A stretch of DNA of 64,000 bases, from positions 91,286-155,285 of the forward strand of contig CBJLMB010000012.1 in the NCBI GenBank assembly GCA_966424055.1. The letters run 5' to 3'. Position numbers and translations under genes: made by a program. Origin of the DNA: Deminuibacter sp966424055. GTDB taxonomy: Bacteria; Bacteroidota; Bacteroidia; Chitinophagales; Chitinophagaceae. A model generated the notes under the pieces. The model was not told the DNA's origin. It saw only the letters and a list, made by a program, of their open reading frames with translations, and made no database searches. Position 1 is the stretch's first letter; each line of letters starts with the position of its first letter. Shown one piece after another: positions 26,653-34,694 of this stretch.

Positions 26653-27401
26653 CTAACAATAAGTTTTAATAAAAAAGATAGCTGTAATGACAAAATTAAA
26701 AACAACGATCCGTTTTCGGAGTTTGACAGGATTAAGTTTTTTTGTGTAACGTCCGCCAATTAATCCTCCGGCAATGGTAGCTACCAGGATAACGCAGGTT
26801 TGCGGCCATACAACTTTGCCGGCAATAATAAATATGATAACGGCGATCGCATTGGCAGCACCCACTAACAGGTTTTATTCGCATTAATAACTTTAATGTC
26901 AGAAAGGCCAAACAAGCTCCATACTGCCATCATCATAATACCTATTGCACCATCGAAATAACCGCCGTAGATACCTAATAAAAACTGGCCTGCCAACACG
27001 ATGCCTGGACTAATACGCATTTTGCTACGCAGATAATTGCCAAGTTGTTTGCCAAATGCAAAGGCAAGTGTACCGGTTAGTAAAAGCCAGGGAACTATAC
27101 TATTAAAACCTGCTGATGGCGTATGTAGCAACAACAACGCACCGGCACACCCTCCAAGAAAGGTAAGACACACCATGACAGACATCGATATTCCGGGGAA
27201 AGGGCGTATATACTCCTTGAACTCCCAGGCACCTGCGAGGCTGCCGGGAAATAAAGCTACTGTACTGGAGGCATTTGCTGCAATAGGCGGTACACCGGCA
27301 TAGATCAAAGCTGGAAATGTGATAAAAGAACCACCGCCTGCAGCTGCATTCATAGCCCCGGCTACAAACCCAACGAACAAGAGAAGGATAAAATATGCCA
27401 A
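26653..27401 (-). pseudogene. TauE/SafE (TSUP) family permease, frameshifted
   Basis: The first 178 codons (27401-26865) encode a TSUP membrane protein: GAMNAAAGGGSFITFPALI, then GVPPIAANASSTVALFPGS, and GIYGGYFDGAIGIMMM. At NANK the frame ends in TGT-TAG. One more A in the run at 26873-26876 gives NANKNLLVGAANAIAVIIF, which continues in the next frame to 26653. TSUP proteins export sulfur-containing anions or take up thiosulfate. The indel lies in a homopolymer, so sequencing error or reversible slippage are possible. Confidence 0.8.
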
Positions 27402-27824
27402 TTTTGTTTTGTTAATATGTCGAAATTACTTTATCGGGGGCTAAAAAAATTTTTTACCAAAAAGATATCTATCCCCACTGTAATGAAAAAGGAATAAGCG
27501 CTTGATAAACTTTGTCTTTTGTTTGATTTAAATTCCTGATCCACAAACTGCCAGATCAGGTACCATTCAGAACAGTAAACATCTACGATGCATTTCTCCG
27601 GATACTTGCGATATTCTTTGTAGATACTAACTGGCTTTTTTTATAACGTGCTATTAAATGTAATTAAGAATGGCTAGTGTGGGCGATTTCACCAGTTTTG
27701 ATTCTTCACCTTTTTCCCTACGAAGAATATTCATTTAGTAGTCGAATACAACCGGACCAAAAGATAAAAAAGTTTTTTATGTTTGTCCTCTCTAATAACT
27801 GCTAACAGAATAACATTGGAGCCA
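27402..27824. other. Intergenic region, ~420 bases
   Basis: AT-rich divergent promoter region between the permease and the thioredoxin-like gene. No distinct promoter motif, repeat or hairpin could be picked out. Confidence 0.4.
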
Positions 27825-29084
27825 TTGAATCTAATAAAATCTTCTCTTATGCTGTCAATTTTAATGCTGACAGCAATTACATTGTCTGCCCAAAATAGTT
27901 CCAATAGCCAGACAAGGCAAGCATCCGATTCCTCATCAAAACAAAGTAACATTCAGCACACGCAACAAATTCCTGTTGAAAAATCTACTATTTCAGACCA
28001 GGATGAAAAGAGAGACAATAAGCTAGTTGAGATTGATGGCACCGTAGCTGGAGATACAAAAGGATACAACTGGATATATTATTATAATGATCAAAATAAA
28101 GATTCCACATTAATTCGGAACGGAAAATTTAAACTTGAAATCCCTTTCTCGGGTGCAACAACAGTGCTTTTTTATACAGAGTACGAAGCAAAGACAACCG
28201 GAATGATTGGCCCTTACCCGATTTTTTTTGATACTCCTGCTAAGATTCATATTATCATGAATATCATGGATGGCTTCATAAAATCAATATTTTCCGGAAT
28301 AAGATCAACGATTATATATGATCAATATACTAAAGAGTCACAAGAGTTTATCAATGGTTATTTCAGAATAGCAGATAGCCTGAAAAAAGTGCAAGAATCT
28401 GAAACTGGTAAGATGCATAATCAAGCTTATCACGATAAAATAAGAGACTCTGTTCTTGCCGCTTATTCAACAGCATTTGTAGGTAATTTTATAAAAAAAT
28501 ACCCCGATGAGTTTGTGAGTTTGTACATTTTGAATGAACAAAAAATACAGCTCAAAGAAAATACGGGTTCGATATTTCATCTCCTGTCTAAAAAACAACA
28601 ACAATCAAAACTAGGTAAAGATGTCTTATCTTATGTGGAGTCATTGAATGAAGCAGTCCTTGAGGGAGATAAGGTATTGGATTTCTCCCTTTCTGATGCA
28701 GAAGGAAACAATTTTAATTTTAGTAGTTTGAAAGGCAAATATGTGTGGATAGATTTCTGGGCAAGCTGGTGCCGTCCGTGCAGGACTGCTTTTCCATATA
28801 TGCATAAGATTATGGATAGCTATTCGGGAAAGAACTTTATTATATTAGGCATTTCTGTTGATGTCAGCAGGGAAAACTGGATGAAAGCAATAAAAGAAGA
28901 CAAGAACCCATGGCCACAAGTGCTTGACACAAAAGCCATCTCGGCTAAATTTTCAGTAACTGCTTATCCCACCGGTATTTTAGTAGATCCGGAAGGAAAT
29001 ATTCTTGTGAAAGAAATAGGATTTACTCCTGGAGGAGCAAGTGTAATTGAAAAAAGACTAAAGAAAATATTCAAGTCTGACTAA
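27825..29084 (+). CDS. TlpA-like secreted thioredoxin
   Basis: A 419-residue protein from a TTG at 27825 (GGAG three bases upstream), giving a signal peptide ending TLSAQ. The next in-frame ATG (27849) would remove the positively charged N-region; the frame is also open up to 27783. After a Ser/Gln-rich linker, residues about 60-250 look like a DUF4369-type domain (NGKFKLEIPFSGATTVLFY). Residues 290-419 are a TlpA/AhpC fold with WASWCRPCR (CxxC) and cis-Pro in TAYPTGIL. It probably reduces disulfides in the periplasm. Confidence 0.85.
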   Translation: MNLIKSSLMLSILMLTAITLSAQNSSNSQTRQASDSSSKQSNIQHTQQIPVEKSTISDQDEKRDNKLVEIDGTVAGDTKGYNWIYYYNDQNKDSTLIRNGKFKLEIPFSGATTVLFYTEYEAKTTGMIGPYPIFFDTPAKIHIIMNIMDGFIKSIFSGIRSTIIYDQYTKESQEFINGYFRIADSLKKVQESETGKMHNQAYHDKIRDSVLAAYSTAFVGNFIKKYPDEFVSLYILNEQKIQLKENTGSIFHLLSKKQQQSKLGKDVLSYVESLNEAVLEGDKVLDFSLSDAEGNNFNFSSLKGKYVWIDFWASWCRPCRTAFPYMHKIMDSYSGKNFIILGISVDVSRENWMKAIKEDKNPWPQVLDTKAISAKFSVTAYPTGILVDPEGNILVKEIGFTPGGASVIEKRLKKIFKSD

Positions 29085-29309
29085 TAGTATAAGTAATTTA
29101 CTTCTCCAGTTTTCTACTTTTTGCTTTCGCCGATCTGCATTTTACCGGCGTACTCATTTCAGTAAATTTTTCTTTAGAAAAAAGGGCATTCTTATTTACG
29201 AGAAGCACGCTGCTGACATTCCTGGTGAATGGTGAGGTATGGGTCCAGAATTAATTCGGTATCTTACAGCAGTTATCTTTTTTAATATTTAATGAATAAT
29301 CCTTATTAA

Positions 29310-29801
29310 ATGAATAGCCGGATCAAATTTATCTGTAATAGTTTAAGGGATGTGATGGAAGGACAGCCCTGGTATGGAAGGTCGATGCTTAGTATATTAA
29401 AAGAAGTTGATCCTTCGAAGGTATATCAAAAGCCCGTGAAACAATCCCATTCTTTGATCGAATTGTTGTACCATGTCATTAACTGGTATAAGTTTACGTT
29501 GGATAAGATAAAGAACGGAACTGATACGGATGATGCGTTGTACTTCGAGCAGAGAGACTGGATAACGATTGACATACAAGTACATACCTGGGAAAAAGGG
29601 CTGAATGAATTGCGGGAAGTACATGAAGCACTCCTGGCATTATTGGCAGATAGAGATAACGCTTTTTTAGAACAGATCGTTGAATCACATTATGGAACCA
29701 ATCATGGGCAATATCATTATTCTTTTCTGCTCAATGGATTAATACAGCATAATGTATACCATCTTGGCCAGATTGCATATTTGCATAGGTTGATGAACTA
29801 A
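29310..29801 (+). CDS. DinB family protein
   Basis: A 163-residue four-helix protein: MLSILKEVDPSKVYQKP, then LIELLYHVINWYKF with the first metal-ligand His, and QHNVYHLGQIAYL with the two further His residues. DinB/YfiT proteins are metal-dependent enzymes, often thiol transferases; the reaction of this one is unknown. Free-standing, with AT-rich intergenic DNA before it. Confidence 0.88.
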   Translation: MNSRIKFICNSLRDVMEGQPWYGRSMLSILKEVDPSKVYQKPVKQSHSLIELLYHVINWYKFTLDKIKNGTDTDDALYFEQRDWITIDIQVHTWEKGLNELREVHEALLALLADRDNAFLEQIVESHYGTNHGQYHYSFLLNGLIQHNVYHLGQIAYLHRLMN

Positions 29802-29809
29802 GGTCAAAG

Positions 29810-29967
29810 CGTCTTTGTAGTATGGATAGTTAGCAACGGCAGCCAATTTATGGATATCCGTTCATATCTTTCTTCCTTTTGTCCCGATCAATTGTTCATC
29901 CTTGGACTCCCTGAGAAAGCGCACGACATTTTCCCGTGTAGCAGTACCTCTCTGAGCAATGGAAGAT
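29810..29967 (-). pseudogene. Crp-family helix-turn-helix remnant
   Basis: On the minus strand the frame reads IAQRGTATRENVVRFLRESK, DEQLIGTKGRKI, then TGA, then TDIHKLAAVANY. This matches the last 50 residues of a Crp/Fnr regulator (helix-turn-helix followed by LI...KGRKI...DI.KL) with an in-frame stop. No N-terminal domain remains. It is too short to call with confidence. Confidence 0.4.
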
Positions 29968-29970
29968 TAG

Positions 29971-30610
29971 AAATATCAGTTAGATAAAAAAAAAAACTTA
30001 AAACAAACATACGCGGCATATAAAGAGAAGGCCGACCAGCTTTCCCAGTTACGCAGTTTTGTTGATAGGTTCGATCAGCTTGAAATAGAAAGGCAAACAA
30101 TCAAAACAAAAAAAGAAGCTGATCTGCTAAAGCTTCAATCTGACATTCAAAATCACAAAAGTGAAATAGATAATTTTGAAAAGACTATTTTACCTGTACA
30201 TGAATTTATTCAAGGAAATAAGCAAGCCTCTTTCCAAATAAAAAGCACTAACAAAAAGCAAATTATTGAAATAATCATGCGAATAGACAGTGATGGCAGT
30301 CATAGTGTTGAGAGGGAAAAGGTATTTATGTACGATATTGCCTTGCTTCTAAACGAAAACACGCGTAAACGCCATCCGGGCTTTTTAATTCACGATAATA
30401 TTTTTTGACGTAGATCAAGATACATTAATCAAGAGTGTTAAATTTTTGGAGAGTAAAGCCCAATTTGACGGAACTCAATATTTATTGACCATTAATTCGG
30501 ATAGACTGGAAGCCGACACGACATTGTTAGCGGATTTAGAAATATATATTCGGGCGAAATTCACCAAACAAAATCGGTTTTTGAAGAAAAAATATCAAGA
30601 AACGCGTTAA
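29971..30610 (+). pseudogene. DUF2326 (SMC-like ATPase) C-terminal remnant
   Basis: The frame from 29971 reads as a coiled coil (YAAYKEKADQLSQLRSF, KEADLLKLQSDIQNHKSE) and then RHPGFLIHDNIF. There, a run of six Ts at 30401-30406 shifts the frame, which continues DVDQDTLIKSVKFLESKA, YLLTINSDRL and ends at TAA 30608-30610. H-P-G-F-L-I-H-D and T-I/L-N-S-D-R are the C-terminal motifs of DUF2326 proteins, ATPases found in ABC-three-component defence-type systems. The ATP-binding N-terminus and any partner genes are absent. Confidence 0.65.
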
Positions 30611-30676
30611 GTCGATTGATAATCAATATAATATAAGCAAATTTGAAAATAACAAAGCCTACTTTTCGGCTGATAT

Positions 30677-31003
30677 TTATTTATTGAAGTTATTGCCCGG
30701 TTTCATTACAAGTTCTAAATCAAAGGTGTTATAGTAAATAACACCTCCAATTTTGGTAAACGGAATTGTCCCGTTATTTCTAAGTGTTTGTAGCGTTCCA
30801 GGAGAGATACCTAGCAATTTTCTGACCTCATGACTTTTTAAGTATTGTTTGGTCGGTTTATTGGTGATTTCTTTAAAAAGCCTCCGGATTTCCTGTAGGA
30901 GCTCGTTTCTAAAAGCATCGAGATCTGCTATTGTCAATAGTTGGTCCCTGCTTAGCGCAGATGGAGTGATAGCATGTTTAGAGGTGACTGAAGTGTAGGG
31001 CAT
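30677..31003 (-). CDS. Helix-turn-helix (excisionase-like) protein
   Basis: A 108-residue protein with a coiled N-terminal part (FRNELLQEIRRLFKEI) and a C-terminal MerR/Xis-like winged helix: YLKSHEVRKLLGISPGTLQT, then LRNNGTIPFTKIGGVIYY. Such small HTH_17 proteins are typical of Bacteroidota conjugative transposons and islands, where they regulate excision or mobilisation. It lies 500 bases inside the tRNA-like repeat at 31479, consistent with an island end. Confidence 0.8.
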   Translation of the reverse strand: MPYTSVTSKHAITPSALSRDQLLTIADLDAFRNELLQEIRRLFKEITNKPTKQYLKSHEVRKLLGISPGTLQTLRNNGTIPFTKIGGVIYYNTFDLELVMKPGNNFNK

Positions 31004-31478
31004 TTCGACTGTTTAGGGTCAAAATAGCCTGCCTTAACAGTCTGCTTTCACAGCTAAAGCGAAGGGGGATAGGAGATATGTTGTTAAATTGGTTGAAACA
31101 TCAACCCCTTCTAATCAAGTAATTTCTGCAACCCGCGATTAAATACGAGATTTTTGGACAACTCATCGTTTGTGGGCATAAGTAAATCACTTTAGAAGGC
31201 CTATTTTCTAGGGTCTATTGGCTTCATAAATAAAGGGTGAAATCTTCATCGAGATGATTCGCGGATAGTCGAGTTTTTAGATTTTGGTCTTGATTACTAC
31301 TTATGTAATATCATTGATATGTAATAGGAGTACATTGTACTGGAGAATGTTGAGATGGATATTGTTTAGATGATTTTGTATAACTTTGACTACAATTGTC
31401 ACTTAATTCCAAAGGTGGAAATTCGGTGCCCTTTAACTTCAGCGAGCACAATACCTTGAAAATTAATATGGGAGACTG

Positions 31479-31504
31479 CTAGGTTCTGAACCCTCTCTCT
31501 CCGC
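31479..31504 (+). repeat. tRNA-Ser 3'-end copy B (putative att site)
   Basis: CTAGGTTCTGAACCCTCTCT continuing TCTCCGC matches the tRNA T-arm and acceptor 3' strand at 3140-3163, with identity over the last 14 bases (CCCTCTCTCTCCGC) and one small insertion and deletion in the T loop. Direct orientation. A hairpin follows at 31517. Confidence 0.65.
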
Positions 31505-31632
31505 AAACACCGAACAAATGCCCCGCCAGAAGGCGGGGCATTGTCGTTTTCGGAACGAGCCGAGCTTGCCCGGGCGAGTGCAGAAAATGGCAACGATAGT
31601 AAGCGAAGCGAACAGGCATTTGTTTGGTGTTT
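31505..31632. repeat. Long inverted repeat element
   Basis: AAACACCGAACAAATGCC (31505-31522) pairs with GGCATTTGTTTGGTGTTT (31615-31632) with one mismatch. Inside, TTGTCGTTTTC can pair with GAAAATGGCAA using two G-U pairs, and CTTGCCCGGGCGAG forms a small hairpin. The outer arm competes with the hairpin at 31517-31542. Confidence 0.6.
31517..31542 (+). repeat. Perfect GC-rich hairpin after repeat copy B
   Basis: AATGCCCCGCC (31517-31527), loop AGAA, GGCGGGGCATT (31532-31542) forms a perfect 11-bp stem. It is followed by TGTCGTTTTC, a poor T run, so it may be a relic tRNA terminator or part of the larger folded element. Confidence 0.75.
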
Positions 31633-31678
31633 AAGCCTCTCCCGTTGGGGATCACCGGGTCGGCCGGAGGGCGCGCGG

Positions 31679-31698
31679 CTAATCCCTTTCTTTCCGCA
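31679..31698 (+). repeat. tRNA-Ser 3'-end copy C (degenerate)
   Basis: CTAATCCCTTTCTTTCCGCA resembles the tRNA end AATCCCTCTCTCTCCGC with two changes (C to T) and is in the same orientation. It is followed, as copy B, by CAAA and a hairpin. Confidence 0.5.
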
Positions 31699-31702
31699 AA
31701 AT

Positions 31703-31731
31703 GAAAGCAGTCGGTATTCGATTGCTTTTTT
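31703..31731 (+). terminator. Terminator-like hairpin after copy C
   Basis: AAAGCA (31704-31709) pairs with TGCTTT (31723-31728), continued by TTT. It has the form of a tRNA terminator, though no intact tRNA precedes it. Confidence 0.55.
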
Positions 31732-31873
31732 CTCCTGAAGCCATTTATGGGACTACATTTCAGCAGCTTCAATATGCCACAAAAAGCATGTAAATGTTTT
31801 AAACGCTTTCTCCGGTCTAATTTTTTGTAACTCCTTATAAAGGAGAATTTTACTTGAAATGGTTCGAGAAATA

Positions 31874-32359
31874 TTATTGAAATGATTTTTTTAGGTCCGA
31901 CATATAATTTCTCATAGTTGCACTATGGCCTATTATAAATTTTGAAATAAACCTAAATATTGGATTGTACACTTCTCCATTTTCTGTTATCATGAGCACT
32001 GTACTATCTCCCTTGGGTTGAAGCATATATATCCATTCTCCACCAAAGGCTAAATCTTTAGAATTAATGGCGTACACAAGTTTATTATCAAGTGTTTGCC
32101 CGGTTATTTTCATAGGTATTCTGTTCCTTTTCGATATTTCGATCCACTCTGAATTATTTATGATTTCCACTTTATTAAGTGATTTGCGCCAGGAGGGAAA
32201 TTTCTCAATCTGGGTCAATTTATCCCATACCTGCTTAGTATTGGCTGGGATCACTTCCGATATAATCGCAGTGTGTTTTACTGGCAATAGTAATCCAATC
32301 AAATAAATGATCAGAATAAGACAGATGATAATGCCTATAATGATTAATATCCATTTCAT
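31874..32359 (-). CDS. SRPBCC family membrane-anchored protein
   Basis: A 161-residue protein with one N-terminal membrane segment (WILIIIGIIICLILIIYLIGLL) and a START-like domain: IPANTKQVWDKLTQIEKFPSW, then GGEWIYMLQP and ATMRNYMSDLKKSF. SRPBCC proteins bind hydrophobic small molecules. The gene follows the MarR gene after nine bases and is presumably regulated by it. Confidence 0.85.
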   Translation of the reverse strand: MKWILIIIGIIICLILIIYLIGLLLPVKHTAIISEVIPANTKQVWDKLTQIEKFPSWRKSLNKVEIINNSEWIEISKRNRIPMKITGQTLDNKLVYAINSKDLAFGGEWIYMLQPKGDSTVLMITENGEVYNPIFRFISKFIIGHSATMRNYMSDLKKSFQ

Positions 32360-32368
32360 AGATATAGA

Positions 32369-32857
32369 TTATGTATGTTGTGTGTTACGATTATTCCAGG
32401 ATTTACCAAGGCTTTTACTTTTCATTTCCATTTCTGCCGCATAAGTCAGCAAGCCCAAGCCATCTATCGCTAATTTTATTTCTTTTGGTGACAACCTGGC
32501 GAGAACATTTTCAACTAGTTTATAGTCTAAAACCGACTTGCTTTTTTTTATGTTATCCCCGGCTTTGGAAAGCGTTAAGTTTATCTTTCTGGCATCCTTT
32601 TTATCCTTTGTTTTTTCAACATATCCAAGTTTCACTAAACGATCTATGGAAATAGACATTGTGGAGGGTGTTACGCCCATGTGCATGGATAAATCATACA
32701 ACGTTACAGGTTCGTCAACATTAAGATGATCTAAAATGCTTGCTTGATTAGCGGTCAACTTTATATTTTTTTCGCTATCTACTATATGGCGCGTATGGCA
32801 CGCGAAGTAGATTTTAGGATAAAAGTCCATTAGCAACATAGCCGCCTCCTTCTTCAT
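32369..32857 (-). CDS. MarR family transcriptional regulator
   Basis: A 162-residue winged-helix protein: KLTANQASILDHLNVDEPVT, LSMHMGVTPSTMSISIDRL, then the wing GYVEKTKDKKDARKINLTLS. MarR proteins respond to small aromatic or oxidative signals and repress their own operon. Here the operon has one further gene (SRPBCC). The DNA before it (32858-32944) is AT-rich; no clear palindrome found. Confidence 0.92.
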   Translation of the reverse strand: MKKEAAMLLMDFYPKIYFACHTRHIVDSEKNIKLTANQASILDHLNVDEPVTLYDLSMHMGVTPSTMSISIDRLVKLGYVEKTKDKKDARKINLTLSKAGDNIKKSKSVLDYKLVENVLARLSPKEIKLAIDGLGLLTYAAEMEMKSKSLGKSWNNRNTQHT

Positions 32858-32944
32858 GCATTAAAAATATTAATTTGATTTGACTAATCAAAATATTTAT
32901 GACTATATCTTTAATACAAATACAGGAACCAATTCCCAAAAACT

Positions 32945-32980
32945 AAAAAGCCTGCAATCCATATAACCACAGGCTTTTTT
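32945..32980. terminator. Terminator downstream of the NmrA-like gene
   Basis: AAAAAGCCTG (32945-32954) pairs with CAGGCTTTTT (32970-32979), with T runs on both sides. It ends the minus-strand NmrA-like transcript before the MarR promoter. Confidence 0.85.
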
Positions 32981-33060
32981 ATTCAACAAAATTCTGCTAT
33001 TAGCACCCCAACCTCCAGTGATGCACAGATGCCTGGCAATAGGCTGTATGTCTTAACCCT

Positions 33061-34038
33061 TCAATAACTCATTTTTTCACCCTGCCATCCTGTATTGCGC
33101 AGGAATTGTTCCCAGGTTAGGGTTTGGGGATTGATCTTCCTGCTCCATAGCAGGTCGCGTTCTTTTTTGAAATAGCCGTGATCAACGGCATAGGTTGCCA
33201 TTCCTAAGATCTCTTGTACAAGCAGCTCGTTTGTACTGTATTCAGGGAAATGCGCAAGAAATTCTTCACGTGTATACGCAGGACTGTATACTGCTTTTTT
33301 GCCCGTTACCCTGATAAATGTGTCTACCATTTCCTGCGGAGAAATAATATCCCCGATCACTGGCAGGGACTTGCCTGCATATTGATCCGGGTTGGAAAAG
33401 ATCTCCATCACAGCAGGACCAGTGGCAGTAAGCGGATCAACAAATGGCGCACGGAAATCCCCAGGCAAATAAATAGGGAATACAAGTGTATCATCTTTTA
33501 AAACAGGCGAATAAAACTCCAATATATTCGTATAAAAGAAAGCCATGTAGATAAACGAACTGGTAATGGGCAGTGTACGGATATAGGCTTCAATATTGGC
33601 CTTGTCCGTAAAATGAGGAGCAAAGTTTTTCCCGTTGGTGATCTTGTCTACATTTTCCAAACTGCTGAACACAATATGCCGTACTCCCGCTTCAACGGAT
33701 GCATCTGCCAGCTGTTTGCCCAGCTCCAATTCGTGCATGGCAGGTGGAATAATGTTCGGCGTAACCAGGAATACACCATCCGAACCACGGAATGCTTCAA
33801 CATATTCTTTTTGATAACCGGTATGAAGAGGAATGCTTACCAGCTCTGCTCCCTGGTTAAGCAGGCTAACGGCTTCGGGCGAATCCATACGACGGGTAAT
33901 GCCACGCACACGGTAACGTCCACTCGATAGCAGTGTGGTTGCCACGCTGCGGCCCTGCTTGCCTAAAACACCCACTATGGTGATGAGTGGCTTCTTTTCC
34001 GGCTGGCCTGTTGTCTTTTGTTCTGAATGAGAGATCAT
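33061..34038 (-). CDS. NmrA/HSCARG family NAD(P)-binding protein
   Basis: A 325-residue atypical short-chain dehydrogenase: VGVLGKQGRSVATTLL is the Rossmann GxxGxxG motif at about residue 23, followed by ITRRMDSPEA (NADPH-type Arg), DGVFLVTPN and HIVFSSLENVD. NmrA-like proteins are NADP(H) sensors or quinone reductases and lack the YxxxK site. It is divergent from an HxlR regulator with symmetric sites between them, a common arrangement for redox-sensing pairs. Confidence 0.9.
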   Translation of the reverse strand: MISHSEQKTTGQPEKKPLITIVGVLGKQGRSVATTLLSSGRYRVRGITRRMDSPEAVSLLNQGAELVSIPLHTGYQKEYVEAFRGSDGVFLVTPNIIPPAMHELELGKQLADASVEAGVRHIVFSSLENVDKITNGKNFAPHFTDKANIEAYIRTLPITSSFIYMAFFYTNILEFYSPVLKDDTLVFPIYLPGDFRAPFVDPLTATGPAVMEIFSNPDQYAGKSLPVIGDIISPQEMVDTFIRVTGKKAVYSPAYTREEFLAHFPEYSTNELLVQEILGMATYAVDHGYFKKERDLLWSRKINPQTLTWEQFLRNTGWQGEKMSY

Positions 34039-34061
34039 AGTTGTAATATTTGAAGATCAGT

Positions 34062-34097
34062 ACTATAATTATTATAGTTGCAAAACTATTTTTAGTT
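34062..34097. promoter_or_regulatory. Palindromes between NmrA-like and HxlR genes
   Basis: ACTATAAT-T-ATTATAGT (34062-34078) is a perfect 8-bp inverted repeat. A second, AACTA-TTTT-TAGTT (34084-34097), follows six bases later. Both share ACTA/TAGT half-sites, and lie in the 109-base divergent promoter region; likely HxlR operators. Confidence 0.6.
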
Positions 34098-34147
34098 GAA
34101 TAAATTTGCAATAACTATCAAAACAGATAGGTTAAAAGAAAAGCGGT

Positions 34148-34537
34148 ATGAATACAGAATGTATTGGCGACTATGTAAAGCTGAAAGGGAAGATCTACCC
34201 TTGTACAGTCAGCTTGACCATGGACCTGGTGGGTGGAAAATGGAAAGCGGTGATACTTTATTATCTAAAAGATGGAGCAAAAAGATATAGTGAACTTCGT
34301 AAAGAAATGCCTTCCGTTACTGAAATGACATTGAGCCTTCAATTAAAGCAATTGGAAAAAGACGGATTGATATCCAGGAAGGTTTATGGCAAAAAAACGC
34401 CAATCAAGGTAGAATACAACCTGACTGAATTTGGAAAAAGTTTTACTCCTGTTCTGGATGCAATTACTGCATGGGGCAATAAGGCTGTCGAGGATAGGGG
34501 GGAGTTTATTCAGAACAGCGCAATGCTTACGCAGTAA
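34148..34537 (+). CDS. HxlR family transcriptional regulator
   Basis: A 129-residue winged-helix protein with the HxlR signature: YPCTVSLTMDLVGGKWKAVI, RYSELRKEMPSVTEMTLSLQLKQLE and PIKVEYNLTEFG (in separate parts). Cys5 and Cys19 in the N-terminal part are where redox-sensing HxlR proteins (QorR, YodB type) carry their reactive Cys. Divergent to the NmrA-like gene, which it probably represses. Confidence 0.92.
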   Translation: MNTECIGDYVKLKGKIYPCTVSLTMDLVGGKWKAVILYYLKDGAKRYSELRKEMPSVTEMTLSLQLKQLEKDGLISRKVYGKKTPIKVEYNLTEFGKSFTPVLDAITAWGNKAVEDRGEFIQNSAMLTQ

Positions 34538-34694
34538 ATAAATGCAATGATTTATACCTGGCACTCTTGGGTAAAGGCTTGCCAGGAAGCAAGTTTTGCC
34601 TGATTTTTTTCTTTGTGTATATTGGTGATGTATTGTTTATATACCGATTGATGATTACCGCATCTGAAGAAATTAGGAACCTGAAAATAGATGT

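Larger units (their letters stand above)
31004..31873. other. Non-coding region with tRNA-3'-end repeats and hairpins
   Basis: No real gene. 31004-31478 is AT-rich with no recognised structure. 31479-31731 is GC-richer and carries two tRNA-Ser 3'-end copies and several hairpins (listed separately). ORFs of 60-100 codons that cross it are non-coding. Confidence 0.7.

Noticed and set aside
31479..31772. ORFs of 64-97 codons on both strands across the tRNA-like repeats
   Set aside because: They are by-products of structured non-coding DNA with tRNA fragments.
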